A DNA stretch of 64,000 bases from Serpens gallinarum (GCF_014836765.1 NZ_JACSQG010000003.1:1-64000); one strand, 5' to 3'. Counted from the first letter of the stretch, positions 17,873 through 27,145 are shown. The notes: generated from the sequence alone by a model not told the origin. Translations and numbers: made by a program.

Positions 17873-19096
17873 TCAGGCCTGCACAGCGGCATGGCGGGGC
17901 AGGCTGACGGAGATCAGTGCGGCCAGGAGCACGAAGCCGCTGGACACCCACAGGCAGGCTTGCAAACCATACGCCTGAAAGACCCAGCCGGACAGCAGGG
18001 TGCCGATCAAGCGACCCAGCGCGTTGGACATGTAGTAGAAGCCAACGTCCAGCGACACACCATCCTCCTTGGCATAGCTGACGATCAGGAAGCTGTGCAA
18101 TGAGGAGTTGATGGCAAACAGTGCGCCGAACAGCAGCAGGCCGCCGATCAGCACCGTTTGCACGGACAGGTCGCTGTCCAGGCCCAAGGCGATTGCCGCT
18201 GGCAGTCCGGCCAGCAGCAGTGCCCAGACACACGCGGCACCGCCATCCGGCACCTGACCACGGCGCTTGCCGGTGACGTGGGGGGCAAGCGACTGAACGA
18301 GGCCGTAGCCCATCACCCACAGCGCCAGAAAGCCGCCCACCCGCCAGTGATCCCAGCCGAAGCTGCTGGTCAGAAACACTGGCAGGGCTACCACGAACCA
18401 GACATCCCGCGCACCGAACAGGAACAGGCGCGCGGCGGACAGCTGGTTGATGGCTCGACTCTTGGACAGCAGGTCACGGAACTTGGGCGTGCTGTTGGCC
18501 TTGCCAAGATCCTTTTTAAGCAGCGCCAGGCTGGCTACCCAGACCAGCGCCAGCACAGTCGCCATGGCCAGCACCGCGCCAGTAAAGCCAAGCAAGGCCA
18601 GCAGCGCGCCACCCAGAAAGAAACCGACGCCCTTGAGCGCATTCTTCGAGCCGGTAAGGATCGCCACCCACTGGTACAGCCGGGCTTGTTGGTTGCCAGG
18701 TACCAGCAGCTTGATCGAGCTTTTGGCGCTCATCTTGTTGAGGTCCTTGGCGATGCCGGACAGCGCCTGCGCCGCCATGACCCAGGGCACGCTGAGCAGG
18801 GCATCCGGCACGCTGAGCATCAACAGGGCAGCGACTTGCAGGCCGAGGCCAATGTTCATGGTGCGATTCAAGCCCAGGCGCGCGCCCAACCAACCGCCAA
18901 TCAGGTTGGTAACCACCCCAAAAAACTCATAGAACAGAAACAGCGCCGCGATCTGCAGCGGGCTGTAGCCAAGCGCATGGAAATGCAACACCACGAGCAT
19001 GCGCAACGCACCATCGGTGAGGGTGAAAGCCCAGTAGTTGCCAGTGATCAGTAGGTATTGGCGAATTTCTGGCGAAAGGCGGGCGAGGGCATGCAT
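17873..19096 (-). CDS. arsJ: ArsJ organoarsenical (1-arseno-3-phosphoglycerate) MFS exporter
   Basis: The 407-residue protein has 12 predicted transmembrane segments and the MFS fold. Motifs resembling ArsJ include GNYWAFTLTDGALRMLVVLH near the N-terminus and LNKMSAKSSIKLL in the central loop. It follows a dedicated GAPDH gene, and an ArsR gene leads the operon. In the described pathway GAPDH uses arsenate in place of phosphate to make unstable 1-arseno-3-phosphoglycerate, and ArsJ exports it, giving arsenate resistance without reduction. The family assignment rests on both sequence recollection and the diagnostic neighbour. Confidence 0.93.
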   Translation of the reverse strand: MHALARLSPEIRQYLLITGNYWAFTLTDGALRMLVVLHFHALGYSPLQIAALFLFYEFFGVVTNLIGGWLGARLGLNRTMNIGLGLQVAALLMLSVPDALLSVPWVMAAQALSGIAKDLNKMSAKSSIKLLVPGNQQARLYQWVAILTGSKNALKGVGFFLGGALLALLGFTGAVLAMATVLALVWVASLALLKKDLGKANSTPKFRDLLSKSRAINQLSAARLFLFGARDVWFVVALPVFLTSSFGWDHWRVGGFLALWVMGYGLVQSLAPHVTGKRRGQVPDGGAACVWALLLAGLPAAIALGLDSDLSVQTVLIGGLLLFGALFAINSSLHSFLIVSYAKEDGVSLDVGFYYMSNALGRLIGTLLSGWVFQAYGLQACLWVSSGFVLLAALISVSLPRHAAVQA

Positions 19097-19165
19097 GGAA
19101 GAGCCTGAGTCAAGGAGTCTGGGTGATTCGCTGCACCTGGGGTGCCGGGAGTGCTGTCCTGCCGA

Positions 19166-20170
19166 TCAGCCGGCGCCGCCGACCAGCTTGGCAAGCTCCA
19201 TGGTGCGGTTGGCATAGGCCCATTCGTTGTCGTACCAGGCGTAGATCTTCACCTGCGTGCCGTTGACCACCAGCGTGGACAGCGCGTCGATGATCGACGA
19301 GCGCGGGTCGGTGCGGTAGTCGATGGAGACCAGCGGGCGTTCTTCGTAGCCAAGAATGCCCTGCAGCTCGCCGTCCGCGGCGCTTTTGAGCAGCTGATTG
19401 ACCTCGTTGACCGTGGTGGCGCGCTCCACTTCGAACACGCAGTCGGTCAGCGAGGCGTTGGCCAGTGGTACGCGCACCGCATGACCGTTCAACTTGCCGC
19501 GCAGCTCGGGGAAAATCTCGGCAATCGCCGTGGCCGAACCGGTGGTGGTAGGAATCAGGCTCATCAGCGAAGCACGGGCGCGGCGCAGGTCCTTGTGTGG
19601 CTGGTCGAGGAGGCTCTGGGTATTGGTCAAGTCGTGGATGGTGGTGATCGAGCCGTGGCGGATGCCGAGGCTCTCATGGATCACCTTGACTACCGGCGCG
19701 AGGCAATTGGTGGTGCAAGACGCAGCCGTGACGATGCGGTACTGGGCCGGATCGAACAGCGAGTCGTTGACGCCCACCACCACGTTGAGTGCGCCCGCTT
19801 CCTTGACCGGCGCGCTGACCACTACGCGCTTGACGCCCTGGTCCAGATAGCCCTGCAGCACGGCGACGGTTTTCATCTTGCCACTGGCCTCGATCACCAG
19901 GTCGCAGCCCGACCAGTCAGTGTCGGCGATAGCCTTGTTGGCGGTCACCCGGATGCGCTGGCCGTCGATGAGCAGAGCGTCGCCCTCGCTGCCGGCTTCA
20001 TGCTGCCAGCGACCATGCACCGAATCGAAATTCAGCAGGTGCGCGTGGGTCGCCGCGTCGCCGGCCGGGTCGTTGATCTGCACGAATTCCAGTTCAGGCC
20101 AGCCCCAGGCGGCGCGCAGCGCCAGACGTCCGATGCGGCCGAAACCGTTGATGCCTACTTTGATGGTCAT
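19166..20170 (-). CDS. gap: Glyceraldehyde-3-phosphate dehydrogenase of the arsenic operon
   Basis: A 334-residue type I GAPDH. The NAD-binding start is [17 protein letters not shown], the catalytic Cys152 lies in [11 protein letters not shown] with His179 in [10 protein letters not shown], and the C-terminus has the [11 protein letters not shown] signature. All catalytic residues are present, so it should be active. It sits between arsR and arsJ on the same strand (99 nt after arsR, 69 nt before arsJ) rather than with glycolytic genes. That points to synthesis of 1-arseno-3-phosphoglycerate from arsenate for ArsJ to export. A GAGGGGA ribosome site lies 8 nt before the ATG. Confidence 0.95.
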   Translation of the reverse strand: MTIKVGINGFGRIGRLALRAAWGWPELEFVQINDPAGDAATHAHLLNFDSVHGRWQHEAGSEGDALLIDGQRIRVTANKAIADTDWSGCDLVIEASGKMKTVAVLQGYLDQGVKRVVVSAPVKEAGALNVVVGVNDSLFDPAQYRIVTAASCTTNCLAPVVKVIHESLGIRHGSITTIHDLTNTQSLLDQPHKDLRRARASLMSLIPTTTGSATAIAEIFPELRGKLNGHAVRVPLANASLTDCVFEVERATTVNEVNQLLKSAADGELQGILGYEERPLVSIDYRTDPRSSIIDALSTLVVNGTQVKIYAWYDNEWAYANRTMELAKLVGGAG

Positions 20171-20269
20171 TCCGGGGTCCCCTCAAAAACAGAATGGTTG
20201 ATCGACTCGATTGGACAGTTTTGTCGCCGATTTCTTGTGCAACACGTCAGCCCGCTTTGCCGGAGGCAA

Positions 20270-20620
20270 TCAGCTGCAGGCCGTGGCACGCTCGGGGCGC
20301 TCACGCATGCCTTCCAGGCGCTCGGTATTCGGCCGGAGCCAGTTTTTATTGGCCGCGAGAGTGGCGTTGATCATCTCGTGTACCCAGTCCGGCAGGTTTG
20401 GATGCAAGCGGTAATACACCCACTGGCCGTGGCGACGATCTTCCAGTACGCCGCAGTTGCGCAGCTGCGCCAGGTGGCGCGAAATCTTCGGCTGGCTTTC
20501 TTGGAGTGCGGTGGTCAGCTCGCAGACGCACAGCTCGCTTTCGCGAGCGATCAGCAATGTCATGCGTGCCCGGGTTTCATCGGCCAGGCATTTGAAAACT
20601 GTGGTTGGAGTCATGTGCAT
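20270..20620 (-). CDS. arsR: ArsR-family arsenic-responsive repressor
   Basis: The 116-residue winged-helix repressor has the arsenite-binding motif ELCVCEL (Cys31, Cys33) in the alpha3 region and the DNA-recognition helix QPKISRHLAQLRNCGVL. The third cysteine of the E. coli ArsR site (Cys37) is replaced by Thr. Cys11, Cys56 and Cys115 (near the end, ATACS) are alternative third ligands, so the metalloid site may be atypical. It leads the arsR-gap-arsJ operon. Two Met codons (20620 and 20614) lie close together; the first has GAGGACAGC ahead of it. The promoter and operator upstream are annotated separately. Confidence 0.93.
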   Translation of the reverse strand: MHMTPTTVFKCLADETRARMTLLIARESELCVCELTTALQESQPKISRHLAQLRNCGVLEDRRHGQWVYYRLHPNLPDWVHEMINATLAANKNWLRPNTERLEGMRERPERATACS

Positions 20621-20671
20621 GCTGTCCTCGGCCGCAGTAGGTTGGTAGTCGGCTAAAGATATGGCTTGGGG

Positions 20672-20700
20672 AATATATGGATTCTCATATGTAGGCGCAA
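20672..20700 (-). promoter_or_regulatory. arsR-gap-arsJ promoter with overlapping ArsR operator
   Basis: On the minus strand a -35 TTGCGC (20695-20700) is separated by 17 nt from a -10 TATATT (20672-20677). The perfect dyad ATATG-N6-CATAT (20675-20690) covers the spacer and part of the -10, an ideal position for repression by the ArsR dimer. A further ATATGG half-site lies just downstream at 20659-20664. The site is inferred from spacing and symmetry, not from a known consensus for this protein. Confidence 0.7.
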
Positions 20701-20951
20701 GGATTGCGCGTTCAGTTCGCTCGAAGACCTTCGATGCAGGCGTCGGGCGAGGAGGCGAGAAGTGAAGAGCCCTTCTCACGTTGTGCAGCGAACCTGATGG
20801 TAAGACGGCGACGTACAGCGACCCGGCTAAGAGGGTGCCAAATCATCACGGGCAACGTGTGCAGGTCGGTCCTGCCGATTGAGACCTGGGTTCGCTGGCG
20901 GGTGCGCGGCGGCTTTAAGCGTAGCGCCACACGGCATCGCACGGGTACGGG
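20701..20951. other. Intergenic stretch between the ars promoter and cbpM
   Basis: Together with the arsR leader this is about 330 nt without a recognised gene. Frames here are short, with no convincing ribosome site. It acts as the 3' region of cbpAM and the upstream side of the ars promoter; no hairpin with a T run was seen. Confidence 0.5.
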
Positions 20952-21257
20952 CTAGAGTTCCAGAAAGCGCAGCAAACGGCGTTTCAGGCTGTCGTTCTCG
21001 GTCCGCAGCCGCTCCACTTCGCCCAGTAGGTCCAGCGTAACTGCCACGGCTGCCCAGTCGAGCTCCAGCTCCCGTTGCAGACGGCGGGCCTGGCGCAAGC
21101 GGCTCAGCGCAGCCGTATCGAAGCGCCATTCGGCGGGGGTCTTGCCGTCCGGTTCAACGATGCCGTATTCGACGATTTCGATCAGGATGTCTTCGGGCAA
21201 CTCGAGCCGCTGGCAGCATTCTTCCAGGGTCAGTTGCAGGAGCAGGGAAGTTGCCAT
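20952..21257 (-). CDS. cbpM: CbpM chaperone modulator (MerR-like, inhibitor of CbpA)
   Basis: The 101-residue CbpM family protein binds the J domain of CbpA and inhibits its co-chaperone activity. The MerR-like segment EECCQRLELPEDILIEIVEYGIV and the C-terminal coiled-coil VERLRTENDSLKRRLLRFLEL are characteristic. The start codon follows the cbpA stop by one nucleotide, so the genes are coupled in the expected order cbpA-cbpM. Confidence 0.92.
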   Translation of the reverse strand: MATSLLLQLTLEECCQRLELPEDILIEIVEYGIVEPDGKTPAEWRFDTAALSRLRQARRLQRELELDWAAVAVTLDLLGEVERLRTENDSLKRRLLRFLEL

Positions 21258-21258
21258 G

Positions 21259-22197
21259 TCATTTACTCCATCGGCTGCGCGGGTCGAAGTCTGCGGCGTC
21301 GCCCAGCTGAGTCCACAAATTACGCGCCTGTTCCGTGCTGCGCGGTGGCATTACCACTTTCAGTACCGCATACAGATCGCCCGTGCCTTGCTTGCTCGGC
21401 AACCCCTTGCCCTTGATGCGCAAGCGCTGACCGCTCTGGCTGTCGGCCGGAATATTCAGGTGAATGCGCCCGGTCAGTGTCGGCACTTCGACCCGCGCAC
21501 CCAGCGCCGCTTCCCAGGGCGCCAGGGGCACCGTGATCAGCAGATCATGGCCCTCTACGTCGAACAGCGGGTGCGGCACCAGACGGATGAACAGGTACAG
21601 ATCGCCATTCGGCGCACCGCCACTGCCCAGACCGCCTTGTCCCTTGAGGCGAATGCGCTCGCCATCAGTGATACCGGGGGGAATCTTCACGTTGAGGCTC
21701 TTGCGCTGATCGGGCTGGCGCTGGCCATGCTCGTCGTAGCTGGGTAGCAGATACTCGATTGGCTTGCTGGTTTTACCGAGGATTTCTTCCAGGAACACCG
21801 GCAGCTCAAGCTCGATGTCGCGACCGCGGCGCGCCGCCCGGTGCTGCTGGCGGCCGCCCCGTTGAGCGCCGAAAATCGATTCGAAAAACTCGGAGAAGTC
21901 GCCCTCGAACTGCTCGTGCTGTGCGGAAAACCCGCCCGAGGGTTGCCAGCCGGGTGGTGCGTTGAAGGTTTGCCCGGCGTGGCCGTATTGGCGGATCTGA
22001 TCGTACTCGGCGCGTTTCTCCGGGCTCTTCAGCACCTCATAGGCCTCGACCACCTCCTTGAAGCGATCTTCCGCGTCGGCCTCCTTGTTGACGTCCGGAT
22101 GGTACTGACGCGCCAGGCGTCGGTAGGCGGTCTTGATCGCCTTGTCATCGGCCGAGGGCTCCACGCCGAGCGTTGCGTAATAGTCCTTGAACTCCAT
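21259..22197 (-). CDS. cbpA: CbpA, DnaJ-type co-chaperone and curved-DNA-binding protein
   Basis: The 312-residue protein has an N-terminal J domain (1-70, with His33-Pro34-Asp35 for DnaK stimulation), a Gly/Phe-rich linker (about 70-115) and two C-terminal beta-sandwich substrate domains ([38 protein letters not shown]). The DnaJ zinc-finger is absent, placing it as CbpA rather than DnaJ. The ATG at 22197 is preferred over an in-frame GTG three codons earlier. It stimulates DnaK and is a nucleoid protein in stationary phase in E. coli. Confidence 0.93.
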   Translation of the reverse strand: MEFKDYYATLGVEPSADDKAIKTAYRRLARQYHPDVNKEADAEDRFKEVVEAYEVLKSPEKRAEYDQIRQYGHAGQTFNAPPGWQPSGGFSAQHEQFEGDFSEFFESIFGAQRGGRQQHRAARRGRDIELELPVFLEEILGKTSKPIEYLLPSYDEHGQRQPDQRKSLNVKIPPGITDGERIRLKGQGGLGSGGAPNGDLYLFIRLVPHPLFDVEGHDLLITVPLAPWEAALGARVEVPTLTGRIHLNIPADSQSGQRLRIKGKGLPSKQGTGDLYAVLKVVMPPRSTEQARNLWTQLGDAADFDPRSRWSK

Positions 22198-22270
22198 GGC
22201 AGGCACCTGCTGGATTGGTCATTTCGAAGCGTAGTCGAGGGCTGCTTCTCATGACCCGGGTGCGCAGCGC

Positions 22271-22480
22271 TCAGGCGGCCGGTGGCTTGCTTGCCTGCGG
22301 CTGGCTGTTGTCCGTACTCAGGGCGTCGAAGGCGTGCCAGTCTTCGCCCCAGACCTCGATGGGGTGCATGGTGCGATCAGCGCCATTGCCGCACCCCAAT
22401 GCGTCTGCTGAGCAATAGCGGTCGCATCCCCAGCAGATCCGCTCGGGATGCACAGGGTTCAGCGGGAATTTCTTGGCCAT
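22271..22480 (-). CDS. DUF3079 family small cysteine-rich protein
   Basis: The 69-residue protein begins MAKKFPLNPVHPERICWGCD, characteristic of DUF3079. The cluster CWGCDRYCSADALGC has four cysteines and could bind zinc or an iron-sulfur group. A low-complexity tail (DNSQPQASKPPAA) ends it. The ribosome site is GGAG (TGGAGTGTTTTGTC). Family function is unknown. Confidence 0.85.
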   Translation of the reverse strand: MAKKFPLNPVHPERICWGCDRYCSADALGCGNGADRTMHPIEVWGEDWHAFDALSTDNSQPQASKPPAA

Positions 22481-22577
22481 GACAAAACACTCCAGGGCAC
22501 TCGTGTCTGGCCATACTGTGCGCAGTTTTTTGCCTTTGCCTTGATTCGGGTCAAGCGGGCGTGGCGGCAGGCATAGC

Positions 22578-23993
22578 TCAGCTTCGCCGCCACGGGGCGA
22601 TTAGTCGCCGATGCCAGCGTGTCGTCTGCCGTTCCGGTGGGTCGGGCCAGTGCACCTTCTTGCTCTCGCACTGCACGATGCCGTTGGCTCCCAGCCGCAC
22701 CCGCCAGCGCTGTGCAGAAGGAAAGGACTGGCCGGGTTCCGTGTGTACCAGCAGGAGGTTGTAATCGTGCTGTTTTTCGATGGGGTGCGCCTGGATGGAG
22801 GCAAACGGATCGGCCTCGTCCGCACTCACGAATAACTGGTGCTTGCTGGCCAGAATCATCTCGCAGAGCCGTTCACAGTCCAGTGTCAGGCGCTCCTGGA
22901 TCTCGTCTTGCTCCAGCGCCGCCTTGTCGAGGTTGAGTACCGAGCGATAGCAAATGATTTGTCGCTCTTCGTTAGTAGCCCATTTGACGGAGTGTTCCAG
23001 CACCTGCCGGGGCAGTTCGGGTAGTTTGCGGTAGTCCAGCCAAACCAGCTGCTGGGCCAGCAGTTTTTTCGTGTAGGGCATGAGGAGGCGGATCTTCCAG
23101 CGTGGCTTGCCTTTGCGCAGCCAGCGTGTGATCGCCGTGATCATATCGTCGCGCAGCAGGTCGCGCAGGGCATAGACCAGTGCGATGCCCAGCAGCAGAG
23201 TAAGCGACAGCTTCTGGCTGGCGTCCCGCGCGTTGAACAGAAAATAGGTAAACAGCGACATGATCAACGTGGTGGACGCCGCCTTGACCAGCTTGCGTGT
23301 GCCAGGGCCCAGCTCGGTGATCGTTGAGCGCAGCAGTACCGGATACTCCAGCAGCCGGTGATACAGGCTCATGCGGTTCCAGACGCGGGTCGGTGTGCCG
23401 TGAAAATCACTCAGGTACTCGCGCTCCTTGCGGTGCTTGTGCTCCTGGCGCAGGAAGTCGCCCATCGCCTGCTTGAGTTCTTCCTCCAGCTCGGCGAAGC
23501 CGTCCAGAGTCATACTTTCCAGCATGAACTGTTCGGCATACCAGGAAAAGTAGATATCCATCTGACGGAAATAGCGTTGCTGACTTGTTTGCCGGGGAGC
23601 GGACTTGCGCAGGCGTTGCGCAAAGTTCTGGCTAAGCCGCAGGGCGCGACCGATCGACTCTGCCGTGACGCCCGAGGCCAGCAATTGTTGGCGAAGGCGG
23701 TCCATCGAGGCCTGATATTGAAAGAGCCAGGACCCATACATGATTTCGTAGTGGGGCGAGAGTAGCGAAAACGTTGTGTTGGCCTTGCTGGGGCGGTCTT
23801 TGGCTGGCAGTCCCAGCAGGCCGAAGCGGTGGGACAGGGCGCTGAAGAAGAACTGTTCCTCGGCCAGAGTCCAGGCGGAAAAGTTGCTTTCGTGAGGCGT
23901 GAACAAATACAGCTCGACGTTATGGCGGCCTGGTTTTTTCAATGTGCGGGTCAGTTGCAGACGGTAATCGCCCTTGCGCTTTAGTGAATACAC
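22578..23993 (-). CDS. Unrecognised 471-aa protein with central membrane segments
   Basis: I do not recognise a characterised family. The N-terminal third is soluble, with LQLTRTLKKPGRHNVELYLF. A long charged helical region follows (ELEEELKQAMGDFLRQEHKHRK). Two hydrophobic segments lie near the middle (STTLIMSLFTYFLFN and LSLTLLLGIALVYALRDLL), and the C-terminal half is soluble with acidic helices. It is predicted to be an inner-membrane protein with two cytosolic halves. The start is uncertain: the frame is open to an ATG at 24152, but the GTG at 23993 begins where the protein-like composition starts and has GGGGGAG just upstream, though only 2 nt away. It stands alone with its own strand context. 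Confidence 0.65.
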   Translation of the reverse strand: MYSLKRKGDYRLQLTRTLKKPGRHNVELYLFTPHESNFSAWTLAEEQFFFSALSHRFGLLGLPAKDRPSKANTTFSLLSPHYEIMYGSWLFQYQASMDRLRQQLLASGVTAESIGRALRLSQNFAQRLRKSAPRQTSQQRYFRQMDIYFSWYAEQFMLESMTLDGFAELEEELKQAMGDFLRQEHKHRKEREYLSDFHGTPTRVWNRMSLYHRLLEYPVLLRSTITELGPGTRKLVKAASTTLIMSLFTYFLFNARDASQKLSLTLLLGIALVYALRDLLRDDMITAITRWLRKGKPRWKIRLLMPYTKKLLAQQLVWLDYRKLPELPRQVLEHSVKWATNEERQIICYRSVLNLDKAALEQDEIQERLTLDCERLCEMILASKHQLFVSADEADPFASIQAHPIEKQHDYNLLLVHTEPGQSFPSAQRWRVRLGANGIVQCESKKVHWPDPPERQTTRWHRRLIAPWRRS

Positions 23994-24208
23994 GGCTCCC
24001 CCAATGGCAATTGAAGAGAGGAAGGATACCAAGCTTTCTAAAGGATTATTCCAAGGCGCGGTGGGGATAGCATTTATCGGAGTTGAATGGGGAAATGAAG
24101 TGCGTTTGTTCGTTCGAATGCCGGTGGGCGGAAATATGCAGTCCCCAGACATTGAATGCCGTCAATCGGACTCCAAAGCCAAGGGTATTCAGCAGATGAG
24201 GTGCAGGC

Positions 24209-24451
24209 ATGAACAGGCGAGAGGGTGTATACGCGCAAAACCCGGACAACACAGAAAATGAGTTTCCGGGCACGCCCCGGCCGCTCAGTCCGGGGCGGAC
24301 CGATGTCAATCCAGACCGTGAGCCAGGCATCGATGAGCTGCCTGACAATGACGGAGAACTTCCCGAGGAGAGCGATGTTGGCCTTGATCCTGACCTGGGG
24401 GATCTCGATCCTGACAAGGCGGAAATGGACGATCAACCCAATCCACGCTGA
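24209..24451 (+). CDS. Small acidic, probably disordered hypothetical protein
   Basis: An 80-residue protein rich in Asp, Glu, Pro and Gly (about one third acidic), with imperfect repeats in its second half such as SDVGLDPDLGDLDPDKAEMDD. No hydrophobic core, signal or cysteines are visible, so it is probably disordered. An AGGTGCAGGC site precedes the ATG. It is divergent from the 471-residue protein gene. Real coding status is likely but not proven. Confidence 0.5.
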   Translation: MNRREGVYAQNPDNTENEFPGTPRPLSPGRTDVNPDREPGIDELPDNDGELPEESDVGLDPDLGDLDPDKAEMDDQPNPR

Positions 24452-24513
24452 TAGCCAGCCCGCAGGCTCACAGGTGTTGGCGTTACCCTTGTATTAACCA
24501 ACTATCAAGCAAG

Positions 24514-24927
24514 CTAGCGGCCATCTAGCGAGTATTTTCCCGCACCGGTCACGCCCAGCAATAGCAAGCCGCCCATGATGCTGATGTTCTTGAAAAACTG
24601 CGTCATGTTGGCGGCTCGCTCAGGGTCGGCCATGTTCCAAAAGTCATGCCCGATCAACGCAGTGCCGAGGACGAACAAAGCGAAGAGAAAGGCCAGCGGC
24701 CGGGTATAAAAGCCCAGGATGATCGCAATGGCGACGAAGAATTCCATGAGTACAGCAATCGCGGCGGCAAGCATGGGTACAGGCGTACCCAGCGATTCCA
24801 GATACGCCACGGTTCCTCCAAAACCGAACAGTTTGCTCCAGCCAGACATGATGAACAGAATCATCAGCAGAATTCGGGCCAGCAGAATGATCTCGTTTCG
24901 CAGGTTATCCAGTAGGGTGTATCTCAT
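24514..24927 (-). CDS. DoxX family membrane protein
   Basis: The 137-residue protein has four predicted transmembrane helices, with ARILLMILFIMSGWSKLFGF at the start and MTQFFKNISIMGGLLLLG near the end, both typical of DoxX/YphA proteins. These are often linked to redox or thiosulfate metabolism, but function is family-level only. The ATG at 24927 has AGGTACAGG upstream; the longer frame lacks a ribosome site. It is divergent from the aldo-keto reductase, with 146 nt between the starts. Confidence 0.88.
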   Translation of the reverse strand: MRYTLLDNLRNEIILLARILLMILFIMSGWSKLFGFGGTVAYLESLGTPVPMLAAAIAVLMEFFVAIAIILGFYTRPLAFLFALFVLGTALIGHDFWNMADPERAANMTQFFKNISIMGGLLLLGVTGAGKYSLDGR

Positions 24928-25073
24928 GGCCTGTACCTTTGCGAGAGAAGGGGGCGCGCTTGCTTGCGCACCGTTGACGCTAGCAGAGAGGATGGGCAAT
25001 TGCTGTCCGCGCTTGGCGCCCGCGGGACCGCGTCATGCGCGGCATTCATTTTTCTTCAATACAGGAGGATTCG

Positions 25074-26114
25074 ATGCGTTACCGACCACTTGGCAAAACC
25101 GATCTCAATGTCAGCGCGCTGGCGCTGGGCAGTATGACCTGGGGTGAGCAGAACACCGAAGCTGAGGCATTCGAGCAAATCCGCCGCGCCCAGGCAGCGG
25201 GCATCAATTTCATCGACACCGCCGAGATGTACCCAGTGCCGCCGAACGCACAAACCTATGGTGCTACGGAAAGCATCATCGGCCACTATTTCAAGCGCCA
25301 TGGCGGGCGGGCCGACTGGATCATCGCCAGCAAGGCGGCTGCGCCAGGCAATGGCATCAGCCACATCCGAGGCGGTCACAACCATTTCGATCGCGCCAAC
25401 CTCACCCAGGCCGTTGACGACAGCCTGCGTCGTTTGCAAACCGACTACCTCGACCTTTATCAGTTGCACTGGCCGGACCGGAATACCAACTTCTTCGGCC
25501 AGTTGGGCTACCAGCACGATCCCGACACGCATTTCACGCCCATCGAAGACACGCTTGAAGTGCTCGATGAACTGGTGAAGAGCGGCAAGGTCCGCCACAT
25601 AGGCCTGTCCAACGAGACGCCTTGGGGTGTGCAGCGTTTCCTGCACCTGTCCGAGACGCGGGGCTGGCCTCGTGTGGTGTCGATCCAGAACCCCTACAAC
25701 CTGCTCAACCGCAGCTTTGAGGTCGGCCTAGCGGAAATCGCTGTTCGCGAACAGGTGGGGCTGCTGGCCTATTCACCGCTGGCGTTTGGGCTCTTGTCCG
25801 GCAAGTACGAGAATGGCGCTCAGCCGCCCCAGGGCCGCTTGACGCTGTACGCGCGCTTCCAGCGCTACAACAATCCGCAGGCACGCCGTGCCGCGAGCGC
25901 TTATGTGACACTGGCCAACACTCATGGAATCGACCCAGCCCAGATGGCGCTGGCCTATGTCAGCAGCCGCCCGTTTCTGACCAGTAACATCATCGGCGCC
26001 ACCACCCTTGAACAGCTAGAGAGCAACCTGGCCAGCGCTCAACTGCAACTGAGTGATGAGCTGCTGGCCGGGATCGAGCGTATCCATGTAGAACAGCCCA
26101 GCCCGGCTCCCTGA
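25074..26114 (+). CDS. tas: NADP(H)-dependent aldo-keto reductase, Tas type
   Basis: A 346-residue TIM-barrel aldo-keto reductase. The start MRYRPLGKTDLNVSALALGS and the segment TDYLDLYQLHWPDR are typical of E. coli Tas. The catalytic tetrad Asp (INFIDTAEMY), Tyr (MYPV), Lys (IIASKAAA) and His (QLHW) is visible, and the C-terminal NADP-binding segment SNIIGATTLEQLESNL is present. An ideal AGGAGGATTCG ribosome site fixes the start. The physiological substrate is unknown. Confidence 0.9.
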   Translation: MRYRPLGKTDLNVSALALGSMTWGEQNTEAEAFEQIRRAQAAGINFIDTAEMYPVPPNAQTYGATESIIGHYFKRHGGRADWIIASKAAAPGNGISHIRGGHNHFDRANLTQAVDDSLRRLQTDYLDLYQLHWPDRNTNFFGQLGYQHDPDTHFTPIEDTLEVLDELVKSGKVRHIGLSNETPWGVQRFLHLSETRGWPRVVSIQNPYNLLNRSFEVGLAEIAVREQVGLLAYSPLAFGLLSGKYENGAQPPQGRLTLYARFQRYNNPQARRAASAYVTLANTHGIDPAQMALAYVSSRPFLTSNIIGATTLEQLESNLASAQLQLSDELLAGIERIHVEQPSPAP

Positions 26115-26223
26115 GAGTGTTGAGGCGCAGGCACAGGCGGCTGTGCAAGGCGACGTAGTGCCCGCTGTTCACGCTGCAATGCCACTTTTATGCAGCGCGG
26201 TTTATCTCCGTTTCAATAGTGCA

Positions 26224-26997
26224 TCAGCCTGTACAGTCTGCTGCAGTAGCGCTCTTGCCGGTGGATATTGGGTAACCCTGGGGAGAGTACTTTGGCGTCG
26301 CACGCGCCCAGTCGATAGCAAAGTGCGCGATTTCCTGCAGCCGAAAGCCAAACTGTCGGCAAGAGGGTGTCGCCAGCAACAGATAACGGCCCAAAAAACG
26401 CAGCAGATAAATCGAGCCGAAAATCTGGCAGCCCAGGCGCATGCAAGCTTTGAGCGATTCGAAATTGGTCGACTCGACGTAGCAAATCATTCCGAGCGAA
26501 CCTCGCTGCTGATACCAATGCAATGCGCGGTTCATGCCAATTACATACAAACGCTTGCCCCGATACTCAGGCTTGGTCAGCCCCTTGTACATGTAGACGT
26601 AGCGCGGATTGAAATCGATCAGGAGATCCGCGGGATCAATCCGGGTCTGTTGGTGTGAATACCAGCTATAGGCGGCCAGCTTGTCGCCGTCGAGAATGGC
26701 GTAGCAACGATCGCCCTTATTCAGGGCTTCGTTGAGAAAATCGGCTTCGATTTGGTTCTCGGGATCTTGCGCGTAGTGGCGCAATTGGGCCTTGTTGAGA
26801 AACTGGCAGGTGTAATCGGAGGGGCACTCAAGGTGGGACGGGTTGACCTTGAGCAGGAGCATGCCGCGCAGGAGCTTGAACAGGCCGATGAGCTTGATGA
26901 CTTTGATCATCAACAAATGGCTGGTTTGACGCCAGCCTTGTTGTTTGAACTTCAGCTTGAATAAAGCGAAATTACCTTGTTTGCGCAAATTTTCCAT
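26224..26997 (-). CDS. Predicted GNAT-like acetyltransferase domain protein
   Basis: The 257-residue protein has a basic, helical N-terminus (about 1-55) with a hydrophobic stretch (LMIKVIKLIGLFKLLRGMLLL) that may associate with the membrane. A GNAT-like domain follows, with YVYMYKGLTKPEYRGKRLY resembling the acetyl-CoA motif A and ICYVESTNFESLKACMRLGC resembling motif B. ACGAGGCCATC upstream supports the ATG at 26997. It is convergent with tas. The family is assigned by fold-like motifs only; the substrate is unknown. Confidence 0.65.
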   Translation of the reverse strand: MENLRKQGNFALFKLKFKQQGWRQTSHLLMIKVIKLIGLFKLLRGMLLLKVNPSHLECPSDYTCQFLNKAQLRHYAQDPENQIEADFLNEALNKGDRCYAILDGDKLAAYSWYSHQQTRIDPADLLIDFNPRYVYMYKGLTKPEYRGKRLYVIGMNRALHWYQQRGSLGMICYVESTNFESLKACMRLGCQIFGSIYLLRFLGRYLLLATPSCRQFGFRLQEIAHFAIDWARATPKYSPQGYPISTGKSATAADCTG

Positions 26998-27145
26998 GAT
27001 GGCCTCGTGATGTTTTTTTAAGACAACACGGCCATGAAGCCTGAAAGGCCTAGGCCTCCATTGCACCTTCATGAGCCGATCCTTGGCCTGCCTATTGGCA
27101 GGTGAAGCAGTTCTGACCCATCCGTTCTCGAAAGATTCAAAGATT

